From: Hippasteria phrygiana
Taxonomy: Eukaryota > Echinodermata > Asteroidea > Valvatida > Goniasteridae
Direction of reading: 5' to 3'
Assembly: GCA_037893225.1 (NCBI GenBank)
Contig: JAZGUH010000003.1
Coordinates: forward strand, 2,029,476-2,093,475
DNA: 64,000 nt
Shown here piece by piece: positions 22,201 to 43,423 of the stretch. The notes under the pieces were generated by a model. The model saw only the letters and a program-made list of their open reading frames with translations, was not told the origin of the DNA and did no database searches. Made by a program: the position numbers and the translations under genes. Positions within the stretch are counted from its first letter, which is position 1, and each line of letters opens with the position of its first letter.

Positions 22201-22603
22201 ATTACTCAATAAATTGTCCGTTTCAATGTTCCGCAAATGGGGCGCAAAAGTCTAAAAGATATGTAGGAGGGATTGGATAACCTTCTGGGGAGATTAAGGT
22301 TTGGGAAAGTGGAATTCTGGAACATTGTAAATGATATCGCAAGAGCGTATTGCAAATCCCATTGAGTTACGGGGACCAAAATCACATATCCTTGTAAGGC
22401 TAACGGAGAGCCTTACATTTTTGGAAGTAGCCAAGATTAGTCGGAAAATCAAATAGCGCAACTGGTTTAGCAAAAATAGTATACAAAGCAGAAACGCTTG
22501 TCAAAACGTCAAAACTTACTTTATGTAAATCATTATTTGTTAGTGAAAACGGCAGATTCGATACGTAACACGTCGTCTTGCTCGGGGCTAGTCCTCCACT
22601 CAT
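13272..22603 (-). CDS. ZCRB1: U11/U12 snRNP 31 kDa protein (CCHC zinc finger and RRM protein 1)
   Basis: ZCRB1 (MADP1, U11/U12-31K) is a subunit of the U11/U12 di-snRNP that recognises minor-class introns. Seven exons on the minus strand, 22603-22520, 18858-18830, 18327-18216, 16969-16862, 15665-15541, 14631-14568 and 13433-13272, give 227 residues with all phases closing. Residues 1-10 are [10 protein letters not shown] as in vertebrates. The RRM spans about 10-90, with [10 protein letters not shown] (RNP2) and SKGVAFVLF (RNP1). The zinc knuckle CX2CX4HX4C uses C107, C110, H115 and C120, split across exons 4 and 5. A Lys/Glu-rich stretch ([13 protein letters not shown]), an acidic [14 protein letters not shown] and a run of seven serines precede the C-terminus [15 protein letters not shown]. 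Exon 2 is only 29 nt. Intron 1 (3.7 kb) holds three fold-back transposons. Confidence 0.95.
13525..13551 (+). repeat. Long poly-G run in ZCRB1 intron 6
   Basis: An almost unbroken G tract (TTTTGGGGG... to TGGAAGG) lies about 95 bases upstream of exon 7. In the pre-mRNA it reads as poly-C. Similar homopolymers occur at 9991-10010, 55012-55030, 62510-62530 and 63345-63372. Slippage makes exact lengths unreliable. Confidence 0.7.
14270..14432. repeat. Fold-back repeat with GTCCCTGCAAGTCC ends, copy 2
   Basis: It starts TGTAGTCGAGTCCATCAC, contains TGACAAAGGAATGCCTTTGTCA and ends CTTGCAGGGACTCGACTCC. It lies in ZCRB1 intron 6. Confidence 0.65.
15164..15475. mobile_element. TTAA-type element with inverted ends
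   Basis: It begins TTAACCCTAACCCACTCC and ends AGCAGGGTTAGGGTTA. The interior repeats the words AAATCCAACA and GAATCCACCAAAATACAAC. It lies in ZCRB1 intron 5, close to exon 5. Confidence 0.6.
15855..16168. mobile_element. TTAA-flanked element, longer relative of family 1
   Basis: It begins TTAACCCCTTGTGTCAG and ends TATTGAAGAGGTTAA. A second copy, without a clear left end, is at about 32930-33150; they share TAGGCACCACACTGAATA and AAAAGCTCCATCTATTC. It lies in ZCRB1 intron 4. Confidence 0.65.
17757..18129. repeat. Dispersed repeat next to a TTAA-type MITE
   Basis: From 17757 to about 17895 lies one copy of a dispersed repeat containing AGCTAAAAGCCACTC and TACCTGGGTCCAGATCTAAA. Other copies are at about 31480-31625, 34225-34400, 42712-42890 and 48404-48580. 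From about 17905 to 18129 lies a TTAA-type MITE ending TAGTTAGGGTTAA, adjacent to ZCRB1 exon 3. Confidence 0.55.
18435..18785 (+). repeat. Dispersed repeat shared with the right edge of the window
   Basis: The stretch CTGTAAAAATGAGGCAGAAA and its neighbours recur in the same order at 63434-63775 with scattered differences, over roughly 340 bp. It lies in ZCRB1 intron 2. Its nature is not known. Confidence 0.6.
19782..20766. mobile_element. 985-bp almost complete palindromic transposon nested in the outer element
   Basis: The ends TAGCCCTACAAATAGGGC and GCCCTATTTGTAGGGCTA are inverted, and matching continues along both arms to a centre near 20263 (ATATATAGAAAG and CTTTCTATATAT). CAAATACC flanks it at 19774-19781 and 20769-20776, with two extra bases on the right. 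The arms are about 490 bp each with few differences. Confidence 0.75.
20850..21071 (+). repeat. 17-bp tandem repeat array, about 12 units
   Basis: The unit is CTCAACGGTCGAGTTGT, repeated almost without change. The same unit appears in reverse at 19095-19160, so array and counterpart form the inverted ends of the outer element. Open frames across it ([12 protein letters not shown] repeats) are a by-product of the repeat, not a gene. Confidence 0.9.
21232..22429. mobile_element. 1.2-kb fold-back transposon with exact 9-bp target duplication
   Basis: GCCAAGATT occurs at 21223-21231 and at 22430-22438. The left arm (21232 to about 21640) starts TACTTCCAAAAATGTAAGG; the right arm (about 22022 to 22429) is its reverse complement with a handful of differences. 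The roughly 380-bp centre is AT-rich and non-coding. The right end lies 90 bases from the ZCRB1 exon 1 donor. The 9-bp duplication and long inverted arms point to a Mutator-like fold-back element. Confidence 0.85.
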
Positions 22604-24330
22604 TTTTGGTCATTTATAACAAGGGTAAACCCAGTGCAAGTTCCTTCAAAACAAAAGGCAGCTGTTTCTACTTTTCGGCAAATCACCTAACCACCAATCA
22701 ACAATTGAGGGCGCTGTTCAAAGTGTAATGGTGATGATAACCGCGCCGCGCCCTCCCTGCCCCCTTTATGACGTACAGCACTGAGCAAGTTCGGGTGCTG
22801 CTGACCTAGTCCTTTTTGGCAATTTGCTATTTAGAAAACGCATGCGTGGTCTGTCCTTCACTCGAACGCCTAGTCGATCGACTACGTCAAATCTAGTTAG
22901 TGTGCAGCTAGCAACAACAAACTGCAAAGAATGTCGTCTGCTAGTTGTTAACGAAGCAAATGTTTGCATGTCATTTCTATTTTCTATTATTTATTTCTGT
23001 TATTTTCTCTACTTAACTTTGGTGCAATAAATAATTCATTATCTTATTGCAAAGAGTTATTATCATTGGACAAAACCAACAAATTATCGTAAACGTTTGC
23101 AAAACTTGCCCAGTTTACCGATCCTCCGTGACGTAACTCGCGAGTGACTAGAGAAACCATGGTCCAGAGCTAGGTTGATCCAGTTGCACTAGCTAGTCAA
23201 ACCACGCAGCGTTCGGGTGACATCTAGATCGACTATGGTTAAGTCTAGTTACTCTTGTCGCCCAACCAATTCGACCGAACTTGCTCACTGCAGCTATTCA
23301 CACACATGCACAAGATATAACTTTGACCCGTTTTAAAATACATACCCCTCTTGATTACTCACATTTCGAATCAGTTTTCACTTTTGGGTGACTGCAGAGT
23401 TCGTCTTCGGCATCTGCAGCCCCCAACCATGCCTTTACCCACCCCACCCAGTGTAACCATGGAGGTATAATACCTCCATGGTGTAACATATTTCCTAAAT
23501 TCTGGACTCCCTGCGTTCTGTCAATTGTGTCCAGGTTGATGTGAACTTTAGAGGCTGGTGGTACAACCAATCTATCCTCAGTCTTAGAAATTCAATTAAG
23601 GCGAAAAATAGAAACAAGTTCTTCAAGTTAGAGTGCCCAACTGCTCATGCAGAATTTAATAATAATTCAATGATTTTGAGACAAATGTACTGCTTAAAAT
23701 TAACACCATCAAAATTAGTCACTATCATGTTTCAATCATATCAACAGTTACACCCAATTTCCCCCCAATACAGGCACTTTTATGTATACAGTATTCAACA
23801 TCTCGGCACATCTTTTGCCTTCTTAAGTTGATATGCCTTTCAGTTGTACATATACAATCCCTGCACCTTAAAATAATAATGTAAACTTGATAGAACGAAC
23901 AAAATAAAACAAAACAAAAATTAACAATGTTAAATATTTTGGATGATTCTTACACTTCTTCATACTTTCACGTTTCTGGGAATTTTTACTAAAGAGAAAT
24001 TAACAAATTACTAAAACCTACTTTGCAATAGTTGGTTCTTGTTTGAAGTATACTTAAATTATGATCACTGCCAAGTTAGTGATGTAATACTTGATTAATA
24101 ATATAATTAACTTTCCAAAAAAAATCACGGCTGAAAAATGTCTTAAGATTGCTGCTCATGCTGGAACAAAAACATTATTTACAAAATAAAGAATGAAGAG
24201 GTAAATTATTATTGATATTTCTTTTATCTCTTTATGTAATTCCATAACTTTCTTATCAAAGAATCTATATGTGCCCTTCGTACTTTGATTCATCTCGCAA
24301 ATTGTTAAACTTCGGGCATATACTGATCAT
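22604..24330. other. ZCRB1 upstream region
   Basis: A GC-rich patch with GATAACCGCGCCGCGCCCTCC at about 22737-22757 sits about 135 bp before the ZCRB1 start and is the likely promoter side. A weak inverted pair, GAGCAAGTTCGGG (about 22784) and CCGAACTTGCTC (about 23275), spans 22780-23290. CCATGGAGGTATAATACCTCCATGG at 23457-23481 is a palindrome. From 23500 to 24330 I see AT-rich sequence and no gene. Confidence 0.4.
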
Positions 24331-24546
24331 TTAACTCCTTGAGTATGGTTATTTACAGGAGGCGCCGGGGTATCGGCCTTTGCAGCCAAGCGGAACGGCC
24401 ACAATGTGCTTGTGCAGTCAAGCGTAACATACACAATAATCCAACAATGGATTGAAACTGCACAAATAGCGGCAAATGGCATCATCCGGCCTGGTGCCAA
24501 TTTTTGTGTGTGCGCCATTTGGCATCTTCCGTACGCAAGGGGTTAA
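24331..24546. mobile_element. TTAA-flanked MITE, family 1 (reverse orientation)
   Basis: It is bounded by TTAA at 24331-24334 and 24543-24546. The right part reads CGTACGCAAGGGGTTAA and the interior CACAATAATCCAACAATGG is the reverse of the 1055 copy. Confidence 0.75.
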
Positions 24547-24844
24547 CGTACACAACCACAGGTACAGTTCTCTATCAAAAATGACGGGGAGAATGCTAAA
24601 ATTATTTGTACCGAGAACATAAATGCTTTGCTCTTTTTTAAACAGATATTTGAAAATAACTGTTTGCAGATTTCTGAAGTTGTTTTGGACACATTCTAAG
24701 CTTTCTTGAAAATATTGAGTGTACTAATGCCCAAAAAATGAAGGGAGGAGTATAATCTGAATTTGTGACCAAACAAATTGTTTTCTCTGACTAGTTTTTC
24801 ATAATTATACTACTGGAAAAAAGTAAAGTCAGTTGGCTCGATTT

Positions 24845-25062
24845 GACAGAGTTGTATTAGAGTCCCTGCAAGTCCTTTCACAAGTCCTTTCGCAAGCCCA
24901 GTCAGAAGTCCTTTTATAAAGCTGGTCACAAGTAACAATGACAAAGGAATGCCTTTGTCAAAGCTCATTTCAATAGCTTGTGATTGGAATTAGGACTGGA
25001 GGGCTTGTGATGGACTTGTGATGGACTTACCGGGACTTGTGATGGACTCGAATACATCCCTG
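24845..25062. repeat. Fold-back repeat with GTCCCTGCAAGTCC ends, copy 3
   Basis: It starts GTTGTATTAGAGTCCCTGC and contains several CAAGTCCTTTC units followed by TGACAAAGGAATGCCTTTGTCA. The right arm has repeated GTGATGGACTT. The rest of the spacer to the RTCB stop (25063-25924) shows no gene. Confidence 0.65.
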
Positions 25063-25924
25063 CCATTTGATATATCACTCAACAGGCCTTTTCCCTCCAG
25101 AACCTTTCCTTTGCTTTGAAGAAATCCCTGCTTATATCACAGCACTACTTTCAACCCAGACAAGAGTTTCAACCAGAGTTGATAAATCTCAACATTGGTC
25201 TGTAGGAGGGTTGGTTTCAACCCGGGGCGCAACCAATTGCGGGGCTTTTGCGAGGTTGAGAATGGTCAAGTCTGAAATGTTGCTTGTTTTCAACCCCACG
25301 TCAACCCTGCAATTGTTCTAGTGGGAAAAGACCCAATCGACATCCTGATGATTAATGATTATTGGTGAAATCTGTGACAGTTCCACTATTTCAGATGTAT
25401 TTTATAAAGACGTCTAACTCAAAAGGTTTAAACATTATTTGGGCGAAATCTGTGAAAAGTCCTATTAACTTCCATTGTTTAAGATTTGTTTGAGGACGTC
25501 TAACTCAAAAGAGGCTTTGGCAACTTTCAACAAAATATTGCTAGATTTGTCACATTTTGGGGCTATTTAACCGCAAAAACTGTGCGTACATCACAAGAGA
25601 CAATTTTTGCCCTTTCTTGATGTACTGTATGCCCAGTGCTTTCCGAGAGCCTGTGACAACATATTCACATGCTAACTCGGGTGGGACTCGAACCTCCTGC
25701 TTAGTATTGCAGACATTTTAACAACCCAACCATCACGCTTGCTGGGGTCAGCTGGCTTATTTGAGGCAACGGGTACCCTGTAATAAATCTCTCTTAATTT
25801 AATTCATCCCTGACGCAAATTCCACCTTTAACTGTGCATGCATCAAAAGGTTTCTATTTAAGCCTCGTTAGTTGAGAGATGTCACAGCTTGACAGAGCTG
25901 GGGTTAATCCGAGTCGTTACACAA

Positions 25925-38108
<12,184 letters not shown>

Positions 38109-39961
38109 TCTCCTTGATGACAGCTAAATCCTTTGGTATTCCTAAATTTCAGAAAAACCAAAAACACAAATTCATCAAATACGCAGTCAAATGTCAAAAT
38201 GCACTCATAATCAATTGGTTAAAAAATGGAGGACTACATCTGAAAATAAATTTATGAGAAAGTAAAATGTTATAACAAAATACGCCAAATCACATCTCAA
38301 TGGTTGAACATAAAAGCACTGGCACTTTAACCAACTACCCCGGGCCCAAGCCTTGCAAACTCCAACAGCAGGTTTTGTTAAGTTTTGATGGGTTCAGTAC
38401 TGCAGGGCCTTGGCACGATGCTTCAATTTGTCCAGGTTCAAAGAATATGCAATAGGTTGACTGCAAATGCCTAGGGGGTTTAGGGTTAAGGACAATACAG
38501 ATATTGATGAAGGGCAGAATGAAAAGAGCAAATTGACAGCTATTTTCAACACTATGTGTAACTTGTAATGGTACAGCAAAAAAAGCTGAATTACAAATCA
38601 GTATCAATCTGGAATACATTTAATTTGTATTTCTTCAATGGACCAAAGCCTAAACACAGTGAAGGGCACACATTTTGGTAAAAATAGAAAATTTAGAAAA
38701 TGTACTGAATTTACTGTATTTACCATATGATATAAATTCCACAGAGACTACGGTATATATGTCGAGCGCAATCTGGAGTTTTGCACAAGTTTATTGTACT
38801 CCCTCCTGAGCTCATTTCCCTTTGATTGAAATCCATTCATAGGGATATGAACTCAGGAGGGAGTACAATAAACTTGCGCAAAACTCCAGATTGCGCTCGA
38901 CATCTACACCAACTCTATGAGTCACAAATATTATTTTCAAAGAAACTGTGAAACATTTTTATTTTCTTCTACCACCTGACCACGTCAACATATTTGCGGT
39001 AATCGTTACCTTTAGGACCCGTTCCATATAAGAGAACGAAGGAGAACTTACCTCAATATTTTGCGATGATACAGGCAGGAAAAGTCACTGTGTGCTTGGA
39101 ATCATCTAAATAGTTCGCTAAGATATCATGTTGAATATGAGCAAGCTTAATTTTGTGGAAAGAGAGCAGGGTTTTGATTTATGAGAGAAATTATGGGGTA
39201 AAACGTCAACGTCTCTGACTGCAAACAAAGCTAGGAAAGTCACATTTTCTTTGAAAGTGCATTTCAAAATAACAACAAACATGAGTTAATCTGAAGAAAA
39301 AAAGACTGCTTTAGCCTGCAAAAGTCACTTTTGTAATGTAAAGTCATCTGCAAAAGTTAATAATGGTTTTATTGGAAGTGGAACTCGTAAAAAAATAGAG
39401 TTGTCCTAAAGCAACGATTACCATATTTGCAGTGATTGACCATCATACTCTGGAAAAAGTGGCATTGAAATTTTTCCCATTTCTTTCTCATTAATTTGAT
39501 TTTGATGAAAATTAAAAACACTGATTACTTATAATATTCTATATCTATTCTATAATATTCTAAATTATATTCTATAACTTGGACCTAGAAATTATAAACA
39601 TATTACTTAGGCCTAGGCCTGCCCTAATATTTTATAACATAAACACAAATACCCACCAAAATCGAAACAAAGAATGCACGGCTGTTCAATCGTACGTAGA
39701 ATGATACTTCGAAAAAACCTTGATAAGTAAATGCCTCCAGTTAAATACTGGGAAGATTTATACTTATTTTACCATTTTTTATCTAGACGGAGTTGTGTTT
39801 TTATCATGTTTATTGCACAATCAGTTGATACCAAAGATTGGTTTTGTTAATGTGACACATGTTAAAATTGGACATCAGATCGCAACAGAGGGCGCTATTC
39901 AATTCACCATGCAGTGAAACTTCGTCGTGTGGTGGTACGGTAACTCACCGAAAATTCACTG
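38109..39961. promoter_or_regulatory. RTCB-UQCC5 divergent intergenic region
   Basis: RTCB reads left from 38108 and UQCC5 reads right from 39962, so both promoters must lie in or near this 1.85 kb. It contains a degenerate TTAA-type repeat at about 38325-38490 and the hairpin at 38762-38902. The remainder is AT-rich. No TATA box or other core element can be claimed. Confidence 0.45.
38762..38902. repeat. 141-bp hairpin repeat
   Basis: GTCGAGCGCAATCTGGAGTT and its reverse complement AACTCCAGATTGCGCTCGAC form the base of a stem about 60 bp long; the arms differ at very few positions. The loop is TTTGATTGAAATCCATTC. It resembles a MITE remnant and would also fold like a long miRNA precursor. 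Confidence 0.8.
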
Positions 39962-41187
39962 ATGTTTTACAGCAGGAAACTTCGCAACTTCCTCAACCTG
40001 TTGCCAGGAAGGAGAAGGTTCGGGATCTACAGATTCTTGCCTGTATTTTTTCTTGTCGGTGCGTCTCTGGAATGGGTCATGATCAACGCACGAATCGCAC
40101 CAGGCAGAGAAACTTTCTGTGAGTCGTTTGCACGAGATGATAATTTTTATGTGTCGGTAGCCCGGCCGTAAATGTGTATGCGTATTAAAAGTTGTCACAT
40201 TATAGGGTACCAGACTAAATCTGGATTTTTTTCTAGTGGCTAGCGCCACTTAAATTTCAAATCCCGCCTGGTCGAGACGTCACAATGGTCACAAGGGATT
40301 GTGGGAAGGAAATCGGAGCGATTCTGGTGCTCGTTTCTTTCCCACGTCCCTAGTAACCATTGTGACGTCTCATCCAGGCGGTATTTGCGATAAGGTCTAT
40401 TTGTTGGGGTATCTGTAAAATCTTTCAAAGCCAAACAATTTCACAGAATGCAGATTTGGTTACCACGTCCCCTATAGCCTTGTGTGCATTTATGATTTAT
40501 CTGCCACTTTTTTTCCCGAGAGAAACATTTTCGAATCTTGTTAGGGAAAGAGTTCCATATCCGGACATCACTTATTTTCCCTTACTTAATATGACCATGG
40601 AGGAAGTGTTCCTTCCTCCATGATATGACTTAAAAACTACCAAAAAGTGTAAATCTGATGAAGAAACACGAATTTAGGAGGGAAACATTTTCAACTTATT
40701 CTTTGAAAATACTTTTGACTTTTTCTGTCATGGCCCATAGACTTTATGCACGAGGTATAAGTGATGTCCTGATATGGAACTCTTTCCGACTACCTCATGG
40801 GACCCCTTAAGGCACTACTTGTACGAACATCATGATTAGTAATGGGAAGAATGTTCTACTACTTGTTCAACATACATGTACATGTATGTATATAACCTTG
40901 GTGATGATCAATCACTGAATAATAAAAAAATAAAAAAAATTGACTGAAAATCAGTTCAAATCTTGTTTGTACAGGTTTATTTTAAAATATTCAGGACTCC
41001 TCATTAAGCCCGATAAGCTGGGACACAGGGTGAACAACAGTATGCTGACAAACGACATGTACATCGGATGTAAATAATGACTCTTTTTCTTTCTTTCATT
41101 TTAGATGATGTTTACCGCAGGAAGCAAGCTGAACAACAATATGCTGACAAACTAGCTAAAGCATCTGATGAGACTCACAAATTGTGA
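39962..41187 (+). CDS. UQCC5: Complex III assembly micropeptide UQCC5 (SMIM4)
   Basis: UQCC5/SMIM4 is a small single-pass protein of the mitochondrial inner membrane required for assembly of respiratory complex III. Exon 1 (39962-40118) and exon 2 (41105-41187) join in phase 1 across a GTGAGT...TTTTAG intron to give 79 residues; the human protein has 70. Matching stretches are LLPGRRRFGIYRFLPVFF, LEWVMINARI and, across the junction, RETFYDVYRRKQAEQQY. One membrane span lies at about residues 25-43 after a basic N-terminus. The intron carries two hairpin repeats (40264-40383 and about 40549-40798) and a partial duplicate of exon 2. A polyadenylation signal AATAAA lies at 41464. UQCC6 begins 372 bp after the stop on the same strand. 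Confidence 0.93.
40264..40383. repeat. Imperfect hairpin in UQCC5 intron
   Basis: CCGCCTGGTCGAGACGTCAC on the left pairs with GTGACGTCTCATCCAGGCGG on the right, with a roughly 70-bp centre. Confidence 0.7.
40549..40798. repeat. Fold-back repeat in UQCC5 intron
   Basis: GAAAGAGTTCCATATCCGGA on the left is mirrored by GGAACTCTTTC on the right after TCCTGATAT. A small internal palindrome, CATGGAGGAAGTGTTCCTTC, lies near 40597. Both ends carry ACATCACTTA or its complement. Confidence 0.7.
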
Positions 41188-41463
41188 TCAATTCAATTTC
41201 TTCCGGACGTCTTCTACTGTGGAGATTTCAGTCTTTTAAAACTGTTGTGCACCTGCTGATAAGACCCAATATTCTGTGTATGTAAGAAAGAAGGTTGTAT
41301 GTGTACAAATGTACTTGGAAATTGTATAAACCAAATTTGGCTGATATAAGCTAGCACTTCACTCAGACTTGATATCTAAGTATGCAACAGTTGCAGGACA
41401 TATGCATGTAAATTTTCCAGTATTCTTCCTGTGTCCATCAAATTTATACTGCAGAGAATCTGC

Positions 41464-41469
41464 AATAAA
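41464..41469 (+). terminator. Polyadenylation signal of UQCC5
   Basis: AATAAA in CTGCAATAAAACTTT lies 276 bases after the UQCC5 stop and 91 bases before the UQCC6 start codon. Confidence 0.6.
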
Positions 41470-41559
41470 ACTTTATAAAGTCTGAACGGCAGCCACACTG
41501 TTTGACATTGACAAAGTTGAGTTGAACATTTGAGATTGACGGTCACAAGACACAGCAAT

Positions 41560-43392
41560 ATGCCAGCTGGAGTGGACTGGCTTCCCTACTTGAAGTTTCT
41601 CACAGCAGGAATACTGTCGATGATGGCTGGGGCTCAGGTTGTGCATTCTTACTACAAGCCTGATTTGGTGAGTACCGCAAAAATGCATTGCCTTTGTAAA
41701 CACCTCACAAAAAGTATCGAAACACTTGAATCAGATCCCATCATTTGAAAAATATAACTAATAAAAATGAATGGTCCCTTTGAATTCCCAGTTTTGCCCT
41801 GAGCATTTTGACACCTCACATGTTATGATCTGACATCAATTGTGACCCGCTCTGCAAAAAGGGCACATAAGTCGCTGTATGCTTTTACGAGTTATGGGCC
41901 GTTCAATGTGAAGAGGGTGAAAAATTCTTCAAACAAGTGATTTTGAAGGGAGGACATTTTTTGCATCTTTGATACCTATATTATTCTACTTCATAACCCA
42001 AATCTTTGATTTCAGTGAATAAAGTTGGAAAAAGAATGTGTTTTTGTCGAGTGCTTCCATCTATTGCTTTGCTTTTCGTTTTTCTAAATGGCTTGTTTCT
42101 CCTTAAGTCATTTCAAGCAATTCCTGAAAACAAACATGCACATTTCCAAATATCTCGTGATTGCAAAATGCTAGAGACCTCAAACATATACCATATGAAA
42201 GCTTATAAAATGGCCTTTCCAGCTATATATAAAACACTATTTTCAAATTTTGCAACATAAGTGCCCTTTTTGCAGAGCGGGTCACAATTACCAGAGTAAT
42301 GATCATTTGAATGATCAAAGGTCGAATTTCAAAAATGACAATGTGGCGCTTTTGAAAGGAGGTATAGCATTGGCTCTCCGCGAATAATAAAGGCAGTACT
42401 CGGCTGAATAGGCTTACCGGTAATTAACTGTCACTTTGAAATTCGACCTTTGATCATTCAAATTATCATTACTCCGGTAATTGGATGTCAGATCATAACA
42501 TGTGAGGTGTCAAAAGGCTTGGGACAAAACTGGGAATTCAAAGGGAGCATTCATTTTTATTACGCAGCTATAATTTTCAAATGATGGGTTCAAGTATTTC
42601 GATACTTTTTGTGAGGTGTTTATTTCAGCAGCTCATGAAATATCAAACAAATTATGTGCTGGTGGGACGTAAGCCTGCATTGACCCGTAAGTTGGTCCGC
42701 CTGGGTCAAGAGGTCTTAAAATTGGGACAACATTTTTGGTATCTATCCTGGATTTAGATCCGGACCCAAGAAAATTGTTAGGGTGGTGGGGTTGTCAATC
42801 TAAAATAAAGCCAAACCCACCACCTGTGTTGTAGCCCTTTACCTAGATTGGCTTTTAGCCTTGTATTGGGCGACTTCCATTACAAAAAAATACTCTTGTA
42901 TCCTGCCAGTGAAATTGACTCAAGAATTTGACATCATCTCTTAATGCTTCTTGCTGTCTTCTCCTAGTTGGTGCGAAATCTAGTTTATTTTCAAACTAGC
43001 CACCGAACACCCCTTTGTGTTTCTTTTTATTTTGAATTTTTTTTTGGACATTTTCTTGAATTTCAAAAAATCCCCCAAAGTTGAAAATGCCAAAAATCAA
43101 GTCCTCAAAAATGTATTTTAAAAAATTGCTTTCACCCCCCCCCCCCCAAGAAAGAAACCCTCCAAAACAAAACAGGTTGGACCCCTCCTTTCTTAGACTG
43201 GTTTATGTGAAGCAGAGATCTCCAGTGTTCTTGTCCTGTACAATACTTTCTTTATTGCTAATGCTAGTCCTTGGATAACAGGTGAGAAAATGTGCTTTGC
43301 TCATCACATGTGACTGATGTGTTGTTTTAATTGGCTTTTCCGACAATCCGTCGGAAAAGGCTTTGTTTTTGTTCTGATTTTTTTTTTTTTAT

Positions 43393-43423
<31 letters not shown>

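Noticed and set aside
22780..23290. Inverted pair GAGCAAGTTCGGG / CCGAACTTGCTC upstream of ZCRB1 as a promoter structure
   Set aside because: Matching is limited to about 12 bases plus scattered similarity. It could be a decayed transposon and gives no regulatory evidence.
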